Assembly: GCA_004173235.1 (NCBI GenBank)
Contig: SEAC01000002.1
Location: 270,736-334,735 of the forward strand
Direction of reading: 5' to 3'
DNA length: 64,000 nt
Source: Chitinophagaceae bacterium
GTDB lineage: Bacteria; Bacteroidota; Bacteroidia; Chitinophagales; Chitinophagaceae
Shown here: positions 1 through 7,962 of the stretch, piece by piece
Position numbering within the stretch: the first letter of the stretch is position 1
Layout: each line of letters starts with the position of its first letter
Made by a program: the position numbers and the translations under genes
The notes under the pieces: model-generated
What the model saw: the letters and a program-made list of their open reading frames with translations, nothing else
The model's database searches: none
Told to the model about the DNA's origin: nothing

Positions 1-38
1 GGATGGCGATGCGCACGTTCAAGAAGAAAGACCTGTAG
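1..38 (+). CDS. 3' end of a truncated gene (possibly ABC-2 permease)
   Basis: Only the last codons of a plus-strand gene are visible. The open frame reads through from the window edge and ends MAMRTFKKKDL followed by TAG. The ending resembles that of the nosY-type permease further along (FRKRDL), and many ABC-2 permeases finish with a short basic F-x-K/R-K/R-D-L tail. That resemblance is the only hint of function. The stop lies about 30 bp before the next start, so it could be co-transcribed with the NorC-like cytochrome gene. Confidence 0.4.
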   Translation, partial: MAMRTFKKKDL

Positions 39-69
39 GATATCATAGTGAAGACAAAAAATTGTTGAA

Positions 70-447
70 ATGGTCCGGGTGTTGATCGCGATAGGTTTGT
101 TGTTGGCGTTTGCGGGGTACAGTGCGTTGGTGTATACAGCCGGCACGGAAGCGCCTGAGGCGGCCTCGCAGGCCTGGACCACTGAGGCGGCTGCGGGAAA
201 GCAGCTTTACCAGCAACACAACTGCCAGGCATGCCACCAGTTGTATGGCCTTGGTGGGTACCTCGGTCCAGACCTTACCACTGCGTGGAGCGATCCGAAG
301 CGTGGTCCTGCTTACCTGCGGGCGCTGCTGCAAAGCGGCGGCAGCCGGATGCCCAACTTTCATTTCACCCCGAGCGAAGTGCAAAGCCTGCTGGCTTACC
401 TCCGCTCCGTAGATGCCTCCGCCCATGAGTATGCTGCCCATCCCTAA
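70..447 (+). CDS. NorC-like membrane-anchored cytochrome c
   Basis: This 125-residue monoheme cytochrome c has one N-terminal membrane segment (about residues 4-24), so the heme domain should sit in the periplasm. The heme site is CQACH at residues 52-56. It is followed by QLYGLGGYLGPDLT, a context typical of NorC and related anchored cytochromes. The likely sixth ligand is Met94 in the SRMPNF motif. The stop overlaps the start of the NorB-like gene, which points to co-translation. By family it would pass electrons to its membrane partner. Because that partner lacks expected NorB ligands, the actual acceptor is uncertain. Confidence 0.85.
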   Translation: MVRVLIAIGLLLAFAGYSALVYTAGTEAPEAASQAWTTEAAAGKQLYQQHNCQACHQLYGLGGYLGPDLTTAWSDPKRGPAYLRALLQSGGSRMPNFHFTPSEVQSLLAYLRSVDASAHEYAAHP

Positions 448-1840
448 GCTACATAGCAGATCCGACCGCATCGCGCTGGCCTTTCTTGGCCTGGGGCTTA
501 GCTATCTCATGCTCGGCGTCGTATTCGGGTTGCTTGGCGGGCTGCAGTATGTGCTACCCGAGTTCCTGCGCACACAGCTGGCCTTCCAGAAAACAAGACC
601 CCTGCATGTGTACCTCGTTACCTCGTGGATCTTTACTGCCGCCCAGGGCGGACTGTATTTCTACGTACCGCGCGCAGCGGGCAGGCCGCTCTGTTGGCCG
701 CGCGCTGGTTGGAGCCATTTTGCGCTGCAGCTCGTTACATCAATCGTTATCGTTGGGTGCTTTTTTGCGGGGAAGTTCGGCGGGCGTGAGTACCTCGAGT
801 TCCCGCCGGCCTTGGGTGGCCTCATAGCATTGTCGTGGATGCCGCTTGCCATAAACTTCTTTGCAACGCTGCGCCCGCGCTTTAAGAACGCGCCGGTATA
901 CTACTTCAGCTGGACGGCTGGCATAGTGTTTTTCTTCGTTACGCTTTCAGAAAGCTATCTCTGGCTCATCGATTCATTCTTCGGGAATGCCGTGCGCGAC
1001 GTGACCGTGCAATGGAAGGCACTTGGCTCGATGGTTGGAAGCTGGAACATGCTGATATACGGCTGCACCTTGTATGTGATGGGACAGTTGAAAGGCGACG
1101 ACAAGCTGGCCCGCAACAGCACTTCCTTCTTCTTTTTCTTTCTCGGCTTTACAAACCTGCTGTTCAACTGGGGACACCATACGTATGTAGTGCCAGCTGC
1201 ACCGTGGGTGCGTACCGTGTCCTACGTCATCAGCATGACCGAGCTGCTGCTGCTTGCTCAACTGCTGTATAAGTTTCGTCGAACGATCCGGGAAGCACGC
1301 AAGCGCTTTCACCAGGTGACGTATCGACTGCTGGCGCTTGCGGACGGATGGGTGCTGCTCAACCTCGGCCTCGCGATCGTGCTTTCCGTGCCCGCGATCA
1401 ACCGCTACACACATGGCACGCATATTACTGTTGCGCACGCCATGGGCGCAACGATCGGCATCAATACCTTGCTGTTGCTCGCATCAGTCACCTACATTCT
1501 TTCGCAACTGAAGCCCGTTGCACTGCGCCCCGCGAAGCGGCGTGTGCGCCGTGCAGCGCTGTGGACGAATGCTTCATTGCTGCTTTTCTGGTGTTCACTT
1601 CTCGGAAGCGGCCTCGTCAAGATCGCCGGACAGCAAGAAGGAAGTTCTTTTGCTACCATCATGCAACGATCTGCACCGCTCTTCAAAGCGTTTGCTTTCA
1701 GCGGAGTGCTGCTGCTGGTGTCTTTGCTGTTGCTGGTGTTGCCGCTGCTGCGCGTTATCTGCAAGCGTGAAAAGAGTGTTTTGCCGGAATCTGCACAGCA
1801 GATCAAAGGGCAAGTGCCTCGCGAAGCGACAATTGCGTGA
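413..1840 (+). CDS. NorB-like / heme-copper oxidase subunit I-like membrane protein, apparently lacking FeB ligands
   Basis: This protein of about 475 residues has roughly 12 hydrophobic segments and the layout of NorB/cbb3 subunit I. Recognisable landmarks are TRPLHVYLV with low-spin heme ligand His65, GHH at 254-256 (two FeB histidines), the conserved Glu277, and YTHGTHITVAH with His342 (high-spin heme ligand position). An ungapped count back from His255-His256 puts Leu204, Val208 and Asn212 where NorB normally has FeB His207, Glu211 and Glu215. Met344 stands where the second low-spin heme histidine is expected (HGH becomes HAM). This may be a degenerate or divergent member rather than a working NO reductase. 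Starts at 425 or 431 are equally possible. It overlaps the cytochrome c gene before it. Confidence 0.8.
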   Translation: MPPPMSMLPIPKLHSRSDRIALAFLGLGLSYLMLGVVFGLLGGLQYVLPEFLRTQLAFQKTRPLHVYLVTSWIFTAAQGGLYFYVPRAAGRPLCWPRAGWSHFALQLVTSIVIVGCFFAGKFGGREYLEFPPALGGLIALSWMPLAINFFATLRPRFKNAPVYYFSWTAGIVFFFVTLSESYLWLIDSFFGNAVRDVTVQWKALGSMVGSWNMLIYGCTLYVMGQLKGDDKLARNSTSFFFFFLGFTNLLFNWGHHTYVVPAAPWVRTVSYVISMTELLLLAQLLYKFRRTIREARKRFHQVTYRLLALADGWVLLNLGLAIVLSVPAINRYTHGTHITVAHAMGATIGINTLLLLASVTYILSQLKPVALRPAKRRVRRAALWTNASLLLFWCSLLGSGLVKIAGQQEGSSFATIMQRSAPLFKAFAFSGVLLLVSLLLLVLPLLRVICKREKSVLPESAQQIKGQVPREATIA

Positions 1841-1909
1841 GCAAGGTCATAGATTTTGTTGAGCGCGGTTACGAATTGAATACATCAATGAACGAATTTT
1901 GAACGCGAA

Positions 1910-2290
1910 ATGAAAGGGCTGCTGAATGTGCTTTTGTTGATCCTGGTGCTGGTGCAAGCCTTCAGCAAGTGGATCATCGTGGCCGACTTCGAAGCCAACC
2001 GCGAATACATCGCACGCACATTGTGCGAAAACAGGCAGCGCCCGCAGATGAGGTGCGGCGGTAAATGCCAGCTCGCCAAGCGCCTGGCCGAGGAAGGAAA
2101 GGGCACATCCCAGCGCACCCTCCGCATCAGTTTCGACGAAGTGACCCTCTCCCGCACAACCCCTTTGGCCCCGCCCGCTCTTATACAAGAAATTTCCGGC
2201 AGGCCTGCATCGCGCTTCCTGCTCCAGTTGCCCCGGCCCTTCTTGCCCTCTTTGCGCAAGCCGCCCTGTGTTGCCACATCCTGTGCATAA
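1910..2290 (+). CDS. Small exported protein with a C-x9-C-x3-C motif
   Basis: The 126-residue product starts with a hydrophobic stretch (residues 1-18) that could be a signal peptide or anchor. Its hallmark is CENRQRPQMRCGGKC at residues 39-53, with Cys39, Cys49 and Cys53, and two more cysteines close to the C-terminus (120 and 125). Bacteroidota genomes carry similar small proteins with a C-x-N-x-x-x-P-x-x-x-C-x-G-K-C signature, often near metal or TonB genes. I know of no assigned function. Cysteine spacing and location beside respiratory copper and heme genes make metal binding a reasonable guess. It is followed 27 bp later by the beta-barrel gene. Confidence 0.75.
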   Translation: MKGLLNVLLLILVLVQAFSKWIIVADFEANREYIARTLCENRQRPQMRCGGKCQLAKRLAEEGKGTSQRTLRISFDEVTLSRTTPLAPPALIQEISGRPASRFLLQLPRPFLPSLRKPPCVATSCA

Positions 2291-2317
2291 TCCATTCTGC
2301 AACACAAAATCTTTTCC

Positions 2318-3205
2318 ATGAAACGTTTGCTCCTGGCGGCCCTGGTGGCCTGCCTCCTGGCACCGGCTGCCCGCGCCTGCGATATCTGCGGTTGTGGCGT
2401 CAGCTATTATAATCCCTATTTGTTTCCGCACCTCAGTAAAAGCTACGTTGGTTTGAGCTACTTCCACCGCGTATACCGCACCGCAGGCCACGATGGCGCC
2501 TGGAGCCGTGAGCGCTATAATACCGTACTTCTTACCCTGCAATATTCGGTGGGGAGGAAGCTGCAACTGCAGGCGCTTCTTCCCTGGCAGGCGAACAGCC
2601 TTCGCAATGATGCGGGAAGCCGCTCGCTTTCGGGCCTCGGCGATGTTTCGCTGATGGCGCAGTATCGTTTGTGGGAGCGCAATTCCGACAAGGGGGTGCG
2701 GCAATCGGTGCTCCTCGGTGGCGGCGTGAAGCTTGCCTCCGGTCGTTATGTTGCGGCTGCTACCAGCAAGGCCGAAGACCAGAACTTCCAGCTTGGTACC
2801 GGTAGCACCGACTTGCTCTTGAACGGCTCATACCGTATCAGCCTGCGTAGGTGGACGTTCAGCGGAGTAGGAGCGTATAAATACAATACCGCAAATAAGG
2901 ATGGCTACCGCTATGGTGATGTGGTCAACGGCGGCGTCCAGGCTGCCTTCCGCCAGGAATGGCGCAACTGGTCGCTCACGCCCTATGCGCAGTATAACTA
3001 CGAGTGGCAATTAAATGATGCCGACAATCACGTGCTTCAGTCTGTTTCGGGTGGGGGCGTAAGCTATCTGGCCGGCGGCCTCGATTGCAACAACAAGCGC
3101 TTCGCTATCGGGGTCAACTACCAGGTGACGCTGGCGCAGGATCTTGCCGGCGGACAAATCCGCGTAGAGCCGCGTTTGGCCCTGCGCACTTCCATTTCTT
3201 TCTAA
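2318..3205 (+). CDS. Predicted outer-membrane beta-barrel with N-terminal CDICGC motif
   Basis: This 295-residue protein has a signal peptide ending ARA at residue 20, leaving CDICGCG as the mature N-terminus (Cys21, Cys24, Cys26). The rest alternates aromatic and hydrophobic residues in repeated short strands and ends in SISF, as expected for an outer-membrane barrel of the transporter or channel type. Members of this Bacteroidota family share the CD-x-CGC start. The three cysteines placed exactly at the processed end suggest metal or heme contact. It sits between a Cys-motif peptide and a His-rich lipoprotein, all on the same strand with short gaps, so the three are probably one transcription unit. 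Confidence 0.75.
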   Translation: MKRLLLAALVACLLAPAARACDICGCGVSYYNPYLFPHLSKSYVGLSYFHRVYRTAGHDGAWSRERYNTVLLTLQYSVGRKLQLQALLPWQANSLRNDAGSRSLSGLGDVSLMAQYRLWERNSDKGVRQSVLLGGGVKLASGRYVAAATSKAEDQNFQLGTGSTDLLLNGSYRISLRRWTFSGVGAYKYNTANKDGYRYGDVVNGGVQAAFRQEWRNWSLTPYAQYNYEWQLNDADNHVLQSVSGGGVSYLAGGLDCNNKRFAIGVNYQVTLAQDLAGGQIRVEPRLALRTSISF

Positions 3206-3224
3206 TTTTTTAAACAAACCAATC

Positions 3225-3620
3225 ATGCAACTCATTTTCCGATACAGTTTCCTACTGCTTTCCCTGGCCGCCTGCACCAAGCACTCCGGCGATGTGGCCG
3301 CTCCCGAAAGCCCGGGCGCCACGCTTAACATTGCACAGCCACTTGCCGGCTCTGTTTACCATCCTGGAGACACGGTGCGTCTCGAAGCCCTTGCCATCGC
3401 TCCCGCCAATATCCACGGCTATGAAGTGGAGATCCATCGCGTGAACGATACCACAAAGCTGTTCTACGCTCACGTGCACGACCACAACGACACGCTGCAG
3501 ATCAGCCAGCGCTGGGTCAACGATCGCACGAGCGCCACCGCACTTGAGGCACGCATCACGCTCACGCTTGACCACGATGGGCATCAGCTGCAGCGCAGCG
3601 TAAGCTTCCAGGCGCAGTAA
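3225..3620 (+). CDS. Small His-containing lipoprotein
   Basis: This 131-residue protein has a lipoprotein signal with the lipobox LAAC (Cys17). The mature part looks like one immunoglobulin-like beta-sandwich (N-terminal LNIAQPLAGSVYHPGDTV, then alternating strands). A cluster of histidines, HVHDHND at residues 83-89, could bind metal. It is 19 bp after the CDICGC barrel gene and probably in the same operon. No specific function is known to me. The context suggests the outer-membrane or periplasmic side of a metal-handling module. Confidence 0.7.
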   Translation: MQLIFRYSFLLLSLAACTKHSGDVAAPESPGATLNIAQPLAGSVYHPGDTVRLEALAIAPANIHGYEVEIHRVNDTTKLFYAHVHDHNDTLQISQRWVNDRTSATALEARITLTLDHDGHQLQRSVSFQAQ

Positions 3621-3679
3621 CATTCGGAAGGAACGATAACGCCGGCTTGCCGGGTTTTATTCACTTCAAAATTTCGATT

Positions 3680-4159
3680 ATGAGAAAAATGTTATGGTTC
3701 GCTTCACTGAGCGTCTGCTCGGTGCTTGCATTTTCTTGTGGTTCGGGCAGCAGCGGCGACAGTGCCGGCAGCAGCACAACCACAACAGCAGCAACAGAGG
3801 CTCCCGCTGCCGCGAGTACGCCGCAGGGTGTTGGTCCTATCAAAGAGGTCAAGCTCAATAGCCCGCTCGATCAGAAGCTTGTTGCTTCAGGTAAGAGCGT
3901 GTATGAGCTCAAGTGCGCATCCTGCCACAAACTTTCGGGCGAGAAGCTCGTTGGTCCGGGCTGGAAGGGTGTTACCGATCGTCGTACGCCCGAATGGACA
4001 ATGAACTTCGTGATGAACACGGAGGAAATGCTCAACATCGACACGGCTGCACAAAAAATGCTCGAAGAGTGTATGGTTCGCATGCCGAACCAGAACCTCT
4101 CCGAACCCGATGCACGCTCGGTGCTGGAGTTCATGCTCAACAACGACGGCAAGAAGTAA
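3680..4159 (+). CDS. Lipoprotein cytochrome c (NosC-type, copy 1)
   Basis: This 159-residue monoheme cytochrome c is tethered as a lipoprotein (lipobox around LAFSC, Cys20). A Ser/Thr/Ala-rich linker (residues 21-50) leads to a class I heme domain with CASCH at 79-83 and axial Met135 in RMPNQNL. I chose the ATG at 3680 rather than an upstream TTG because it begins directly with the signal peptide. From GVGPI to the C-terminus it matches the cytochrome at 10147-10635 in 93 of 110 residues counted by eye. It converges on nosY across a hairpin terminator. Its likely role is electron delivery to NosZ. Confidence 0.85.
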   Translation: MRKMLWFASLSVCSVLAFSCGSGSSGDSAGSSTTTTAATEAPAAASTPQGVGPIKEVKLNSPLDQKLVASGKSVYELKCASCHKLSGEKLVGPGWKGVTDRRTPEWTMNFVMNTEEMLNIDTAAQKMLEECMVRMPNQNLSEPDARSVLEFMLNNDGKK

Positions 4160-4180
4160 CGCTTTGTGTTTGATTTGTTG

Positions 4181-4206
4181 AAGACCGCTGCGCGTGCAGC
4201 GGTCTT
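4181..4206. terminator. Bidirectional terminator between cytochrome c and nosY
   Basis: A perfect 11-bp inverted repeat, AAGACCGCTGC with a 4-nt loop, lies between the convergent stops of the cytochrome c gene and nosY. Short pyrimidine-rich runs follow on both strands. Confidence 0.75.
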
Positions 4207-4211
4207 CTCAT

Positions 4212-4979
4212 TTACAGGTCGCGCTTGCGGAAATGGCGTACTGCGCCCCAAAGCGGTAGCAGGATCCAAAGGAGCAGGATGCCCGCGGTGAAAGCAATGC
4301 CCGCTGCGCTGCCGAAGAAGTCTTTATAAACAGCGCCCGTGTATCCCATCAACGCACTGATGTCGATCTGGAGCATGATGAAGATGCGCGCGAGATCGAT
4401 CGGATTGAGAGCGCAGAGCAGCATCGTCAATCTCTCCAGCGGGTAGTCGCTGAATGCGAAGAGGAGCAACAGCACCAGCCCGTCGTAAATGAGCGCAAAG
4501 TAGAACCACAGCATGAGCGCAACTCCGATGCCCCGCGCTTTGTCGCGCGAACGGATGGATGCAAAGAAGGCGATCGATGTAAACGCACAGGTGAGGAGCA
4601 CTCCCATCAACAGCATCGACAATCCTGCGGCTGTGCATTGAAAAAGAAGCACCGGGATGCCCACTCCCAAAAGGAATGCGAGCGAAAGCGCACCGCTGAT
4701 GCCTGCGTACTCGCTGAGCAGCACGCGCGTGCGGCCAACAGGCTGTGTGAGCATCAGTTCAACAAACTCGTACGAGTTGTACCACTGGATGGTGGCAAAC
4801 ACAATGCTGATCAGCGGTATCACGGTGAGCACGATGTTGAGCAGGCTGATCACCGCCTTTCCCCCGTTTTCTTCCATGCGGAACAGGCTTACGGAAACAA
4901 CGAACAGGAACAGGGTGTAAGCCAGGCTCACCTTGTTGCGCAGAAGATCGTACACCACGTAGCGCGTTATCCGTAGCAT
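4212..4979 (-). CDS. nosY: NosY, ABC-2 type permease of the Nos accessory transporter
   Basis: This 255-residue integral membrane protein has about six hydrophobic helices and ends in a basic FRKRDL tail. It is the membrane partner of the ABC ATPase immediately upstream. Its ATG overlaps the nosF stop by one base, indicating tight translational coupling. In the Nos system, NosF and NosY form an inner-membrane ABC transporter that works with NosD in delivering sulfur, and supporting copper loading, for the CuZ site of N2O reductase. Identity rests on its position in a canonical nosD-F-Y order plus membrane topology. Confidence 0.9.
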   Translation of the reverse strand: MLRITRYVVYDLLRNKVSLAYTLFLFVVSVSLFRMEENGGKAVISLLNIVLTVIPLISIVFATIQWYNSYEFVELMLTQPVGRTRVLLSEYAGISGALSLAFLLGVGIPVLLFQCTAAGLSMLLMGVLLTCAFTSIAFFASIRSRDKARGIGVALMLWFYFALIYDGLVLLLLFAFSDYPLERLTMLLCALNPIDLARIFIMLQIDISALMGYTGAVYKDFFGSAAGIAFTAGILLLWILLPLWGAVRHFRKRDL

Positions 4980-5707
4980 CAGCTTGATCGTTTTTGCGTG
5001 CCGTCCTGGCGCATCATTAAATGGGCTATTCCGCGGTTCAGGCGGTCGGCGCCCGTATCGTGGAGCAATTCCGCGCTCGTTCCGGAAAAGCGGATGCTCC
5101 CGTCCTGCAGGTACACAACGTGCGTGGTTAGCTCTTCCAGGTCGCTCAACACGTGCGACGTGATCAGCACCAGCTTCCCCTTGCGTTTTTCTTTCGCGAT
5201 CTTGTCCTTCAGCAGTTCGGAGGCTACGGGGTCAAGACCGGCTGTGGGTTCGTCCAGTATTAATACGGGCGGATCGAACAGAAAGGCAAGTGCGGCACTT
5301 ACTTTTTGCCGCGTGCCGCCGGAAAGACTGCGCATCGATTTGCCCCGCATTTCCTCCAGTCCAAACGCCGTCACTAATTCATTGTCCGTTTGCGTTGCTT
5401 CCGTCCGAATGTTCCGGATCATGTCGAAGATCTGGCCAATCTTCATATGGTCGGGATAGCGACCGATCTGCGGCATATAGCCGATGCGCGCGCGGTACGC
5501 CACATCGCCGGAAATGGATTTTCCATCGAACAATATGCGGCCTGAATCCGGACGCACGAGTCCCAGGATGCTTTTGATAAGGGTGGTCTTTCCAGAGCCG
5601 TTCGGTCCCACCAGCGACACGACGGTTTCTTTCGCCAGCGATAGGCTGACGTCCGACAGTGCCGTGAAGCGGCGAAACTTCTTTGTGAGCGCTTGTATCT
5701 CGATCAT
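4979..5707 (-). CDS. nosF: NosF, ABC transporter ATP-binding protein
   Basis: This 242-residue ABC ATPase has the standard motifs: Walker A GPNGSGKT at about 34-41, signature LSGGTRQK near 128, and Walker B LILDEPTAGLDP near 149-160. It energises the NosFY transporter needed for maturation of the CuZ centre. Its ATG overlaps the nosD stop by four bases (ATGA) and its stop overlaps nosY by one, so D, F and Y are one coupled unit. Confidence 0.93.
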   Translation of the reverse strand: MIEIQALTKKFRRFTALSDVSLSLAKETVVSLVGPNGSGKTTLIKSILGLVRPDSGRILFDGKSISGDVAYRARIGYMPQIGRYPDHMKIGQIFDMIRNIRTEATQTDNELVTAFGLEEMRGKSMRSLSGGTRQKVSAALAFLFDPPVLILDEPTAGLDPVASELLKDKIAKEKRKGKLVLITSHVLSDLEELTTHVVYLQDGSIRFSGTSAELLHDTGADRLNRGIAHLMMRQDGTQKRSS

Positions 5708-6930
5708 AACTCCAGCGGCTTCATCAACGGTTTTTCATCCACCAGGTTTTCGGGCGTCAGGCTCGGGATTGCTTTCTCTACTTTGTCGAGCAGGTTAACC
5801 ATGAACGACCGAAGCAGGATGAGCGTAGTGGGATTTTTCTCAACGATCATAGAATACAAACTTACCGGGTGATAGGGAATATCGCCCGCACCATCGCGGT
5901 TGCGGTCATATCCTTCATACTTGTCCCAGTAGTTGCGGTCGAAGCGGTTCAACACGAGCGAGCCATTGGTAGCCACGTCGAACGTATTGCCAATGAAATT
6001 GTTTTCTTCGAACACGTTGTCGCTGCAGCTTGCCTGCACGCGTGCCGCCCATCCATTGGCGCGAAACGAGTTGCGGCGCGCCACCACACGGTTTGTTCCC
6101 TCCATCTGCAGGGCCGATGTGTTGTGATAGAAATCGTTGTCCCACAACAGGACGTCGCTGATTTCTTTGAGCAACAGGCCGTAAGCGCTTGCGCCCCAGT
6201 TGTCGAGGAATCGGTTGCGGCTGATCACCACCTTGTTCGAAAACATCACGGCAACACCGGCGCCGTTCCTGCTAAACGTATTGCCGACATAAAGGTCCCT
6301 GTCCGAAAACATAAAGTGGATGCCATAGCGGATGTTGTCGCTGCTGGTGTTGGAGCGGATCAATGAATGGGAAACGAACTCGAGGTAGATGCCGTCGCGG
6401 TGGCCGTGGATCTCATTATGCTCCACAACAGCGCCCGAACACTTCCACAGGTGGATGCCATTACCCGATGTTTGCTCCGTGCGTGTGCGTCCCTTCAGGT
6501 AGTTGTTTTGAAAAAGAAGACTCGAGCTGTTGGCCGCGTGGATGCCAAAAAGTGCTTCCTCGAAACGGTTGTCATTGATGCGTATGTTGTGTGTATTTGC
6601 AATGGACACACTTGCCAGGTCGCGCGAGGAAGAGCTGCCGGAATGCAGAAATACGAAGCCGCTTACCTGCACGTCGGCGCCGGTAATGATGATCAATTCA
6701 TCGCGGTACTGACCATCCAGCCTGGGCGATCCGGTGCCGAGCAGCGTAAGGGGCTTGTCGATATTCAGCGTGCCTTCGGTATAGGTGCCCGGGCCTACGC
6801 GCACCGTATCGCCCGGGCTTGCCGCTGCGATCGCCTGGCGTATGCTGGGGTATGCGCCTCTACCCACGTCTAGCGTGCGCGCGCCCGCGCCCAATGGAAA
6901 TGCGATCAGTAGGATGAGCAGGAGGCGCAT
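5704..6930 (-). CDS. nosD: NosD, periplasmic beta-helix copper/sulfur maturation protein
   Basis: The 408-residue protein starts MRLLLILLIAFPLGAGA, a Sec signal peptide, which is why I prefer the ATG at 6930 over longer in-frame options. The body is a right-handed parallel beta-helix (CASH/NosD repeats) with recurring N-x-x-x-N-x-F and H-x-x-G-I-x-x turns. The last 45 residues form the helical tail typical of NosD. NosD works in the periplasm with NosF and NosY during CuZ assembly on NosZ. It overlaps nosF by four bases. Confidence 0.93.
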   Translation of the reverse strand: MRLLLILLIAFPLGAGARTLDVGRGAYPSIRQAIAAASPGDTVRVGPGTYTEGTLNIDKPLTLLGTGSPRLDGQYRDELIIITGADVQVSGFVFLHSGSSSSRDLASVSIANTHNIRINDNRFEEALFGIHAANSSSLLFQNNYLKGRTRTEQTSGNGIHLWKCSGAVVEHNEIHGHRDGIYLEFVSHSLIRSNTSSDNIRYGIHFMFSDRDLYVGNTFSRNGAGVAVMFSNKVVISRNRFLDNWGASAYGLLLKEISDVLLWDNDFYHNTSALQMEGTNRVVARRNSFRANGWAARVQASCSDNVFEENNFIGNTFDVATNGSLVLNRFDRNYWDKYEGYDRNRDGAGDIPYHPVSLYSMIVEKNPTTLILLRSFMVNLLDKVEKAIPSLTPENLVDEKPLMKPLEL

Positions 6931-6934
6931 AAGT

Positions 6935-7372
6935 TCATCGTTGCGTTTGGTTCGGCAGGATGCCCGTCCACTGTGTGCGATGGGCTTCCGTAATCTTTGA
7001 CGCGGCTTCTGCAGCCGCTTCGGTTGCAAAGGCTGCAATGTTGCCATTCATGGGCGAATGGAGCGTGCCTCCCTGCAGGAGCACAGCCTTTTTCGCATCG
7101 ATAAAACCGTGGGGCGTTTCATAGTCAATGAACAGCACCTGCGCGCGATCAGCCGCTGGCACCGTTCCTTCCTTGTCGAATGCCGCAAGGCAATGCAGGT
7201 CGTCGAACTTGTAGTTGCGGCCTTTACGGGTAAGCACTTCCGCGCCAAACTTCTGGTCCACGATCGTCATCCTGCAATAGGCACATACGTCTTTACCATA
7301 TGCAATAGGTTCCGGCCCGTTGCTGCACGATGCAGATACAACAAGTAGCAAAGCGATCCACAAATATTTCAT
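6935..7372 (-). CDS. nosL: NosL, copper-binding lipoprotein chaperone
   Basis: This 145-residue lipoprotein (lipobox VSASC, Cys16) has the NosL metal site CAYCRM at 30-35 and a second conserved patch, HSPMNGN, at about 105-111. NosL binds Cu(I) and hands it to NosZ in the periplasm. The start at 7372 is set by the signal peptide and overlaps the upstream membrane-protein gene by four bases. nosD begins 4 bp after its stop. Confidence 0.93.
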   Translation of the reverse strand: MKYLWIALLLVVSASCSNGPEPIAYGKDVCAYCRMTIVDQKFGAEVLTRKGRNYKFDDLHCLAAFDKEGTVPAADRAQVLFIDYETPHGFIDAKKAVLLQGGTLHSPMNGNIAAFATEAAAEAASKITEAHRTQWTGILPNQTQR

Positions 7373-7962
7373 ACGGTTTTTCTTTTGCGCCGGAACAGAT
7401 CCCAAAGCAGCACCAGCAGCATCACACTCACCGCCGCGATCATTACCCAGCCGCCGCTGTCGGGGTACGAGTAAGCATCGAAGTTGAGCAGCTTTTTGTG
7501 TCCCACCAAAGGTGGTTGGTAGGTAAGCCCAGGAACTTTGATGGGCGCATGCGGATCGAGCTCGTGGCCATACGCATAGCTCCATTGGTAGAAATCATAC
7601 AAGGCCAGCGCACCCGCGGCCGCAAACAGCAACAGGTAGCCAACGAGCCAGCTGCGCCGCCCCCTGATGGCCACCACCACGCCGAGCACGATGAGCGCAA
7701 CCATGATCCAGCGCATGTATCCAAACTCCGGAAACTGCGACTCGTGGATGGGTCGCATGCCAATGTAGTGGTTGAGGCCGTTGATGATGCTGACTTCGCC
7801 GCTGAGGTGATCGAGCCAGATGTACATCGTTAGCCCCTCCGGGTATTGCGGCGCCGTAAGGAAGATGAACCAGAACGGCAGGAAGAACGTAGCGACGAGC
7901 GCAAGCGCACACATCGCCACGATCCATCTGGCAGCCGTTGACAGGTTTCCGGGTCGGTTCAT
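7369..7962 (-). CDS. Four-TM membrane protein of the nos operon (NosB-like position)
   Basis: This 197-residue protein has four predicted membrane helices (about 11-36, 83-103, 105-130, 172-193). It has two extracytoplasmic loops rich in His, Met and Tyr. The first contains YPEGLTMYIW and NHYIGM, the second KVPGLTYQPPLVGHKKLLNF. It is translated directly after nosZ (one-base overlap) and before nosL. Clade II nos clusters often carry a membrane protein called NosB immediately after nosZ. Position and topology fit, but I cannot confirm homology. The metal-friendly loops suggest copper handling or membrane docking of NosZ. Confidence 0.75.
   Translation of the reverse strand: MNRPGNLSTAARWIVAMCALALVATFFLPFWFIFLTAPQYPEGLTMYIWLDHLSGEVSIINGLNHYIGMRPIHESQFPEFGYMRWIMVALIVLGVVVAIRGRRSWLVGYLLLFAAAGALALYDFYQWSYAYGHELDPHAPIKVPGLTYQPPLVGHKKLLNFDAYSYPDSGGWVMIAAVSVMLLVLLWDLFRRKRKTV

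Noticed and set aside
1847..2704. 285-codon minus-strand frame opposite the CDICGC barrel and Cys peptide
   Set aside because: The plus-strand genes have signal peptides and family motifs, while the antisense product has none.
3647..3679. TTG start extending the cytochrome c upstream
   Set aside because: It would put 11 residues before the signal peptide, and the ATG at 3680 gives a proper lipoprotein leader.
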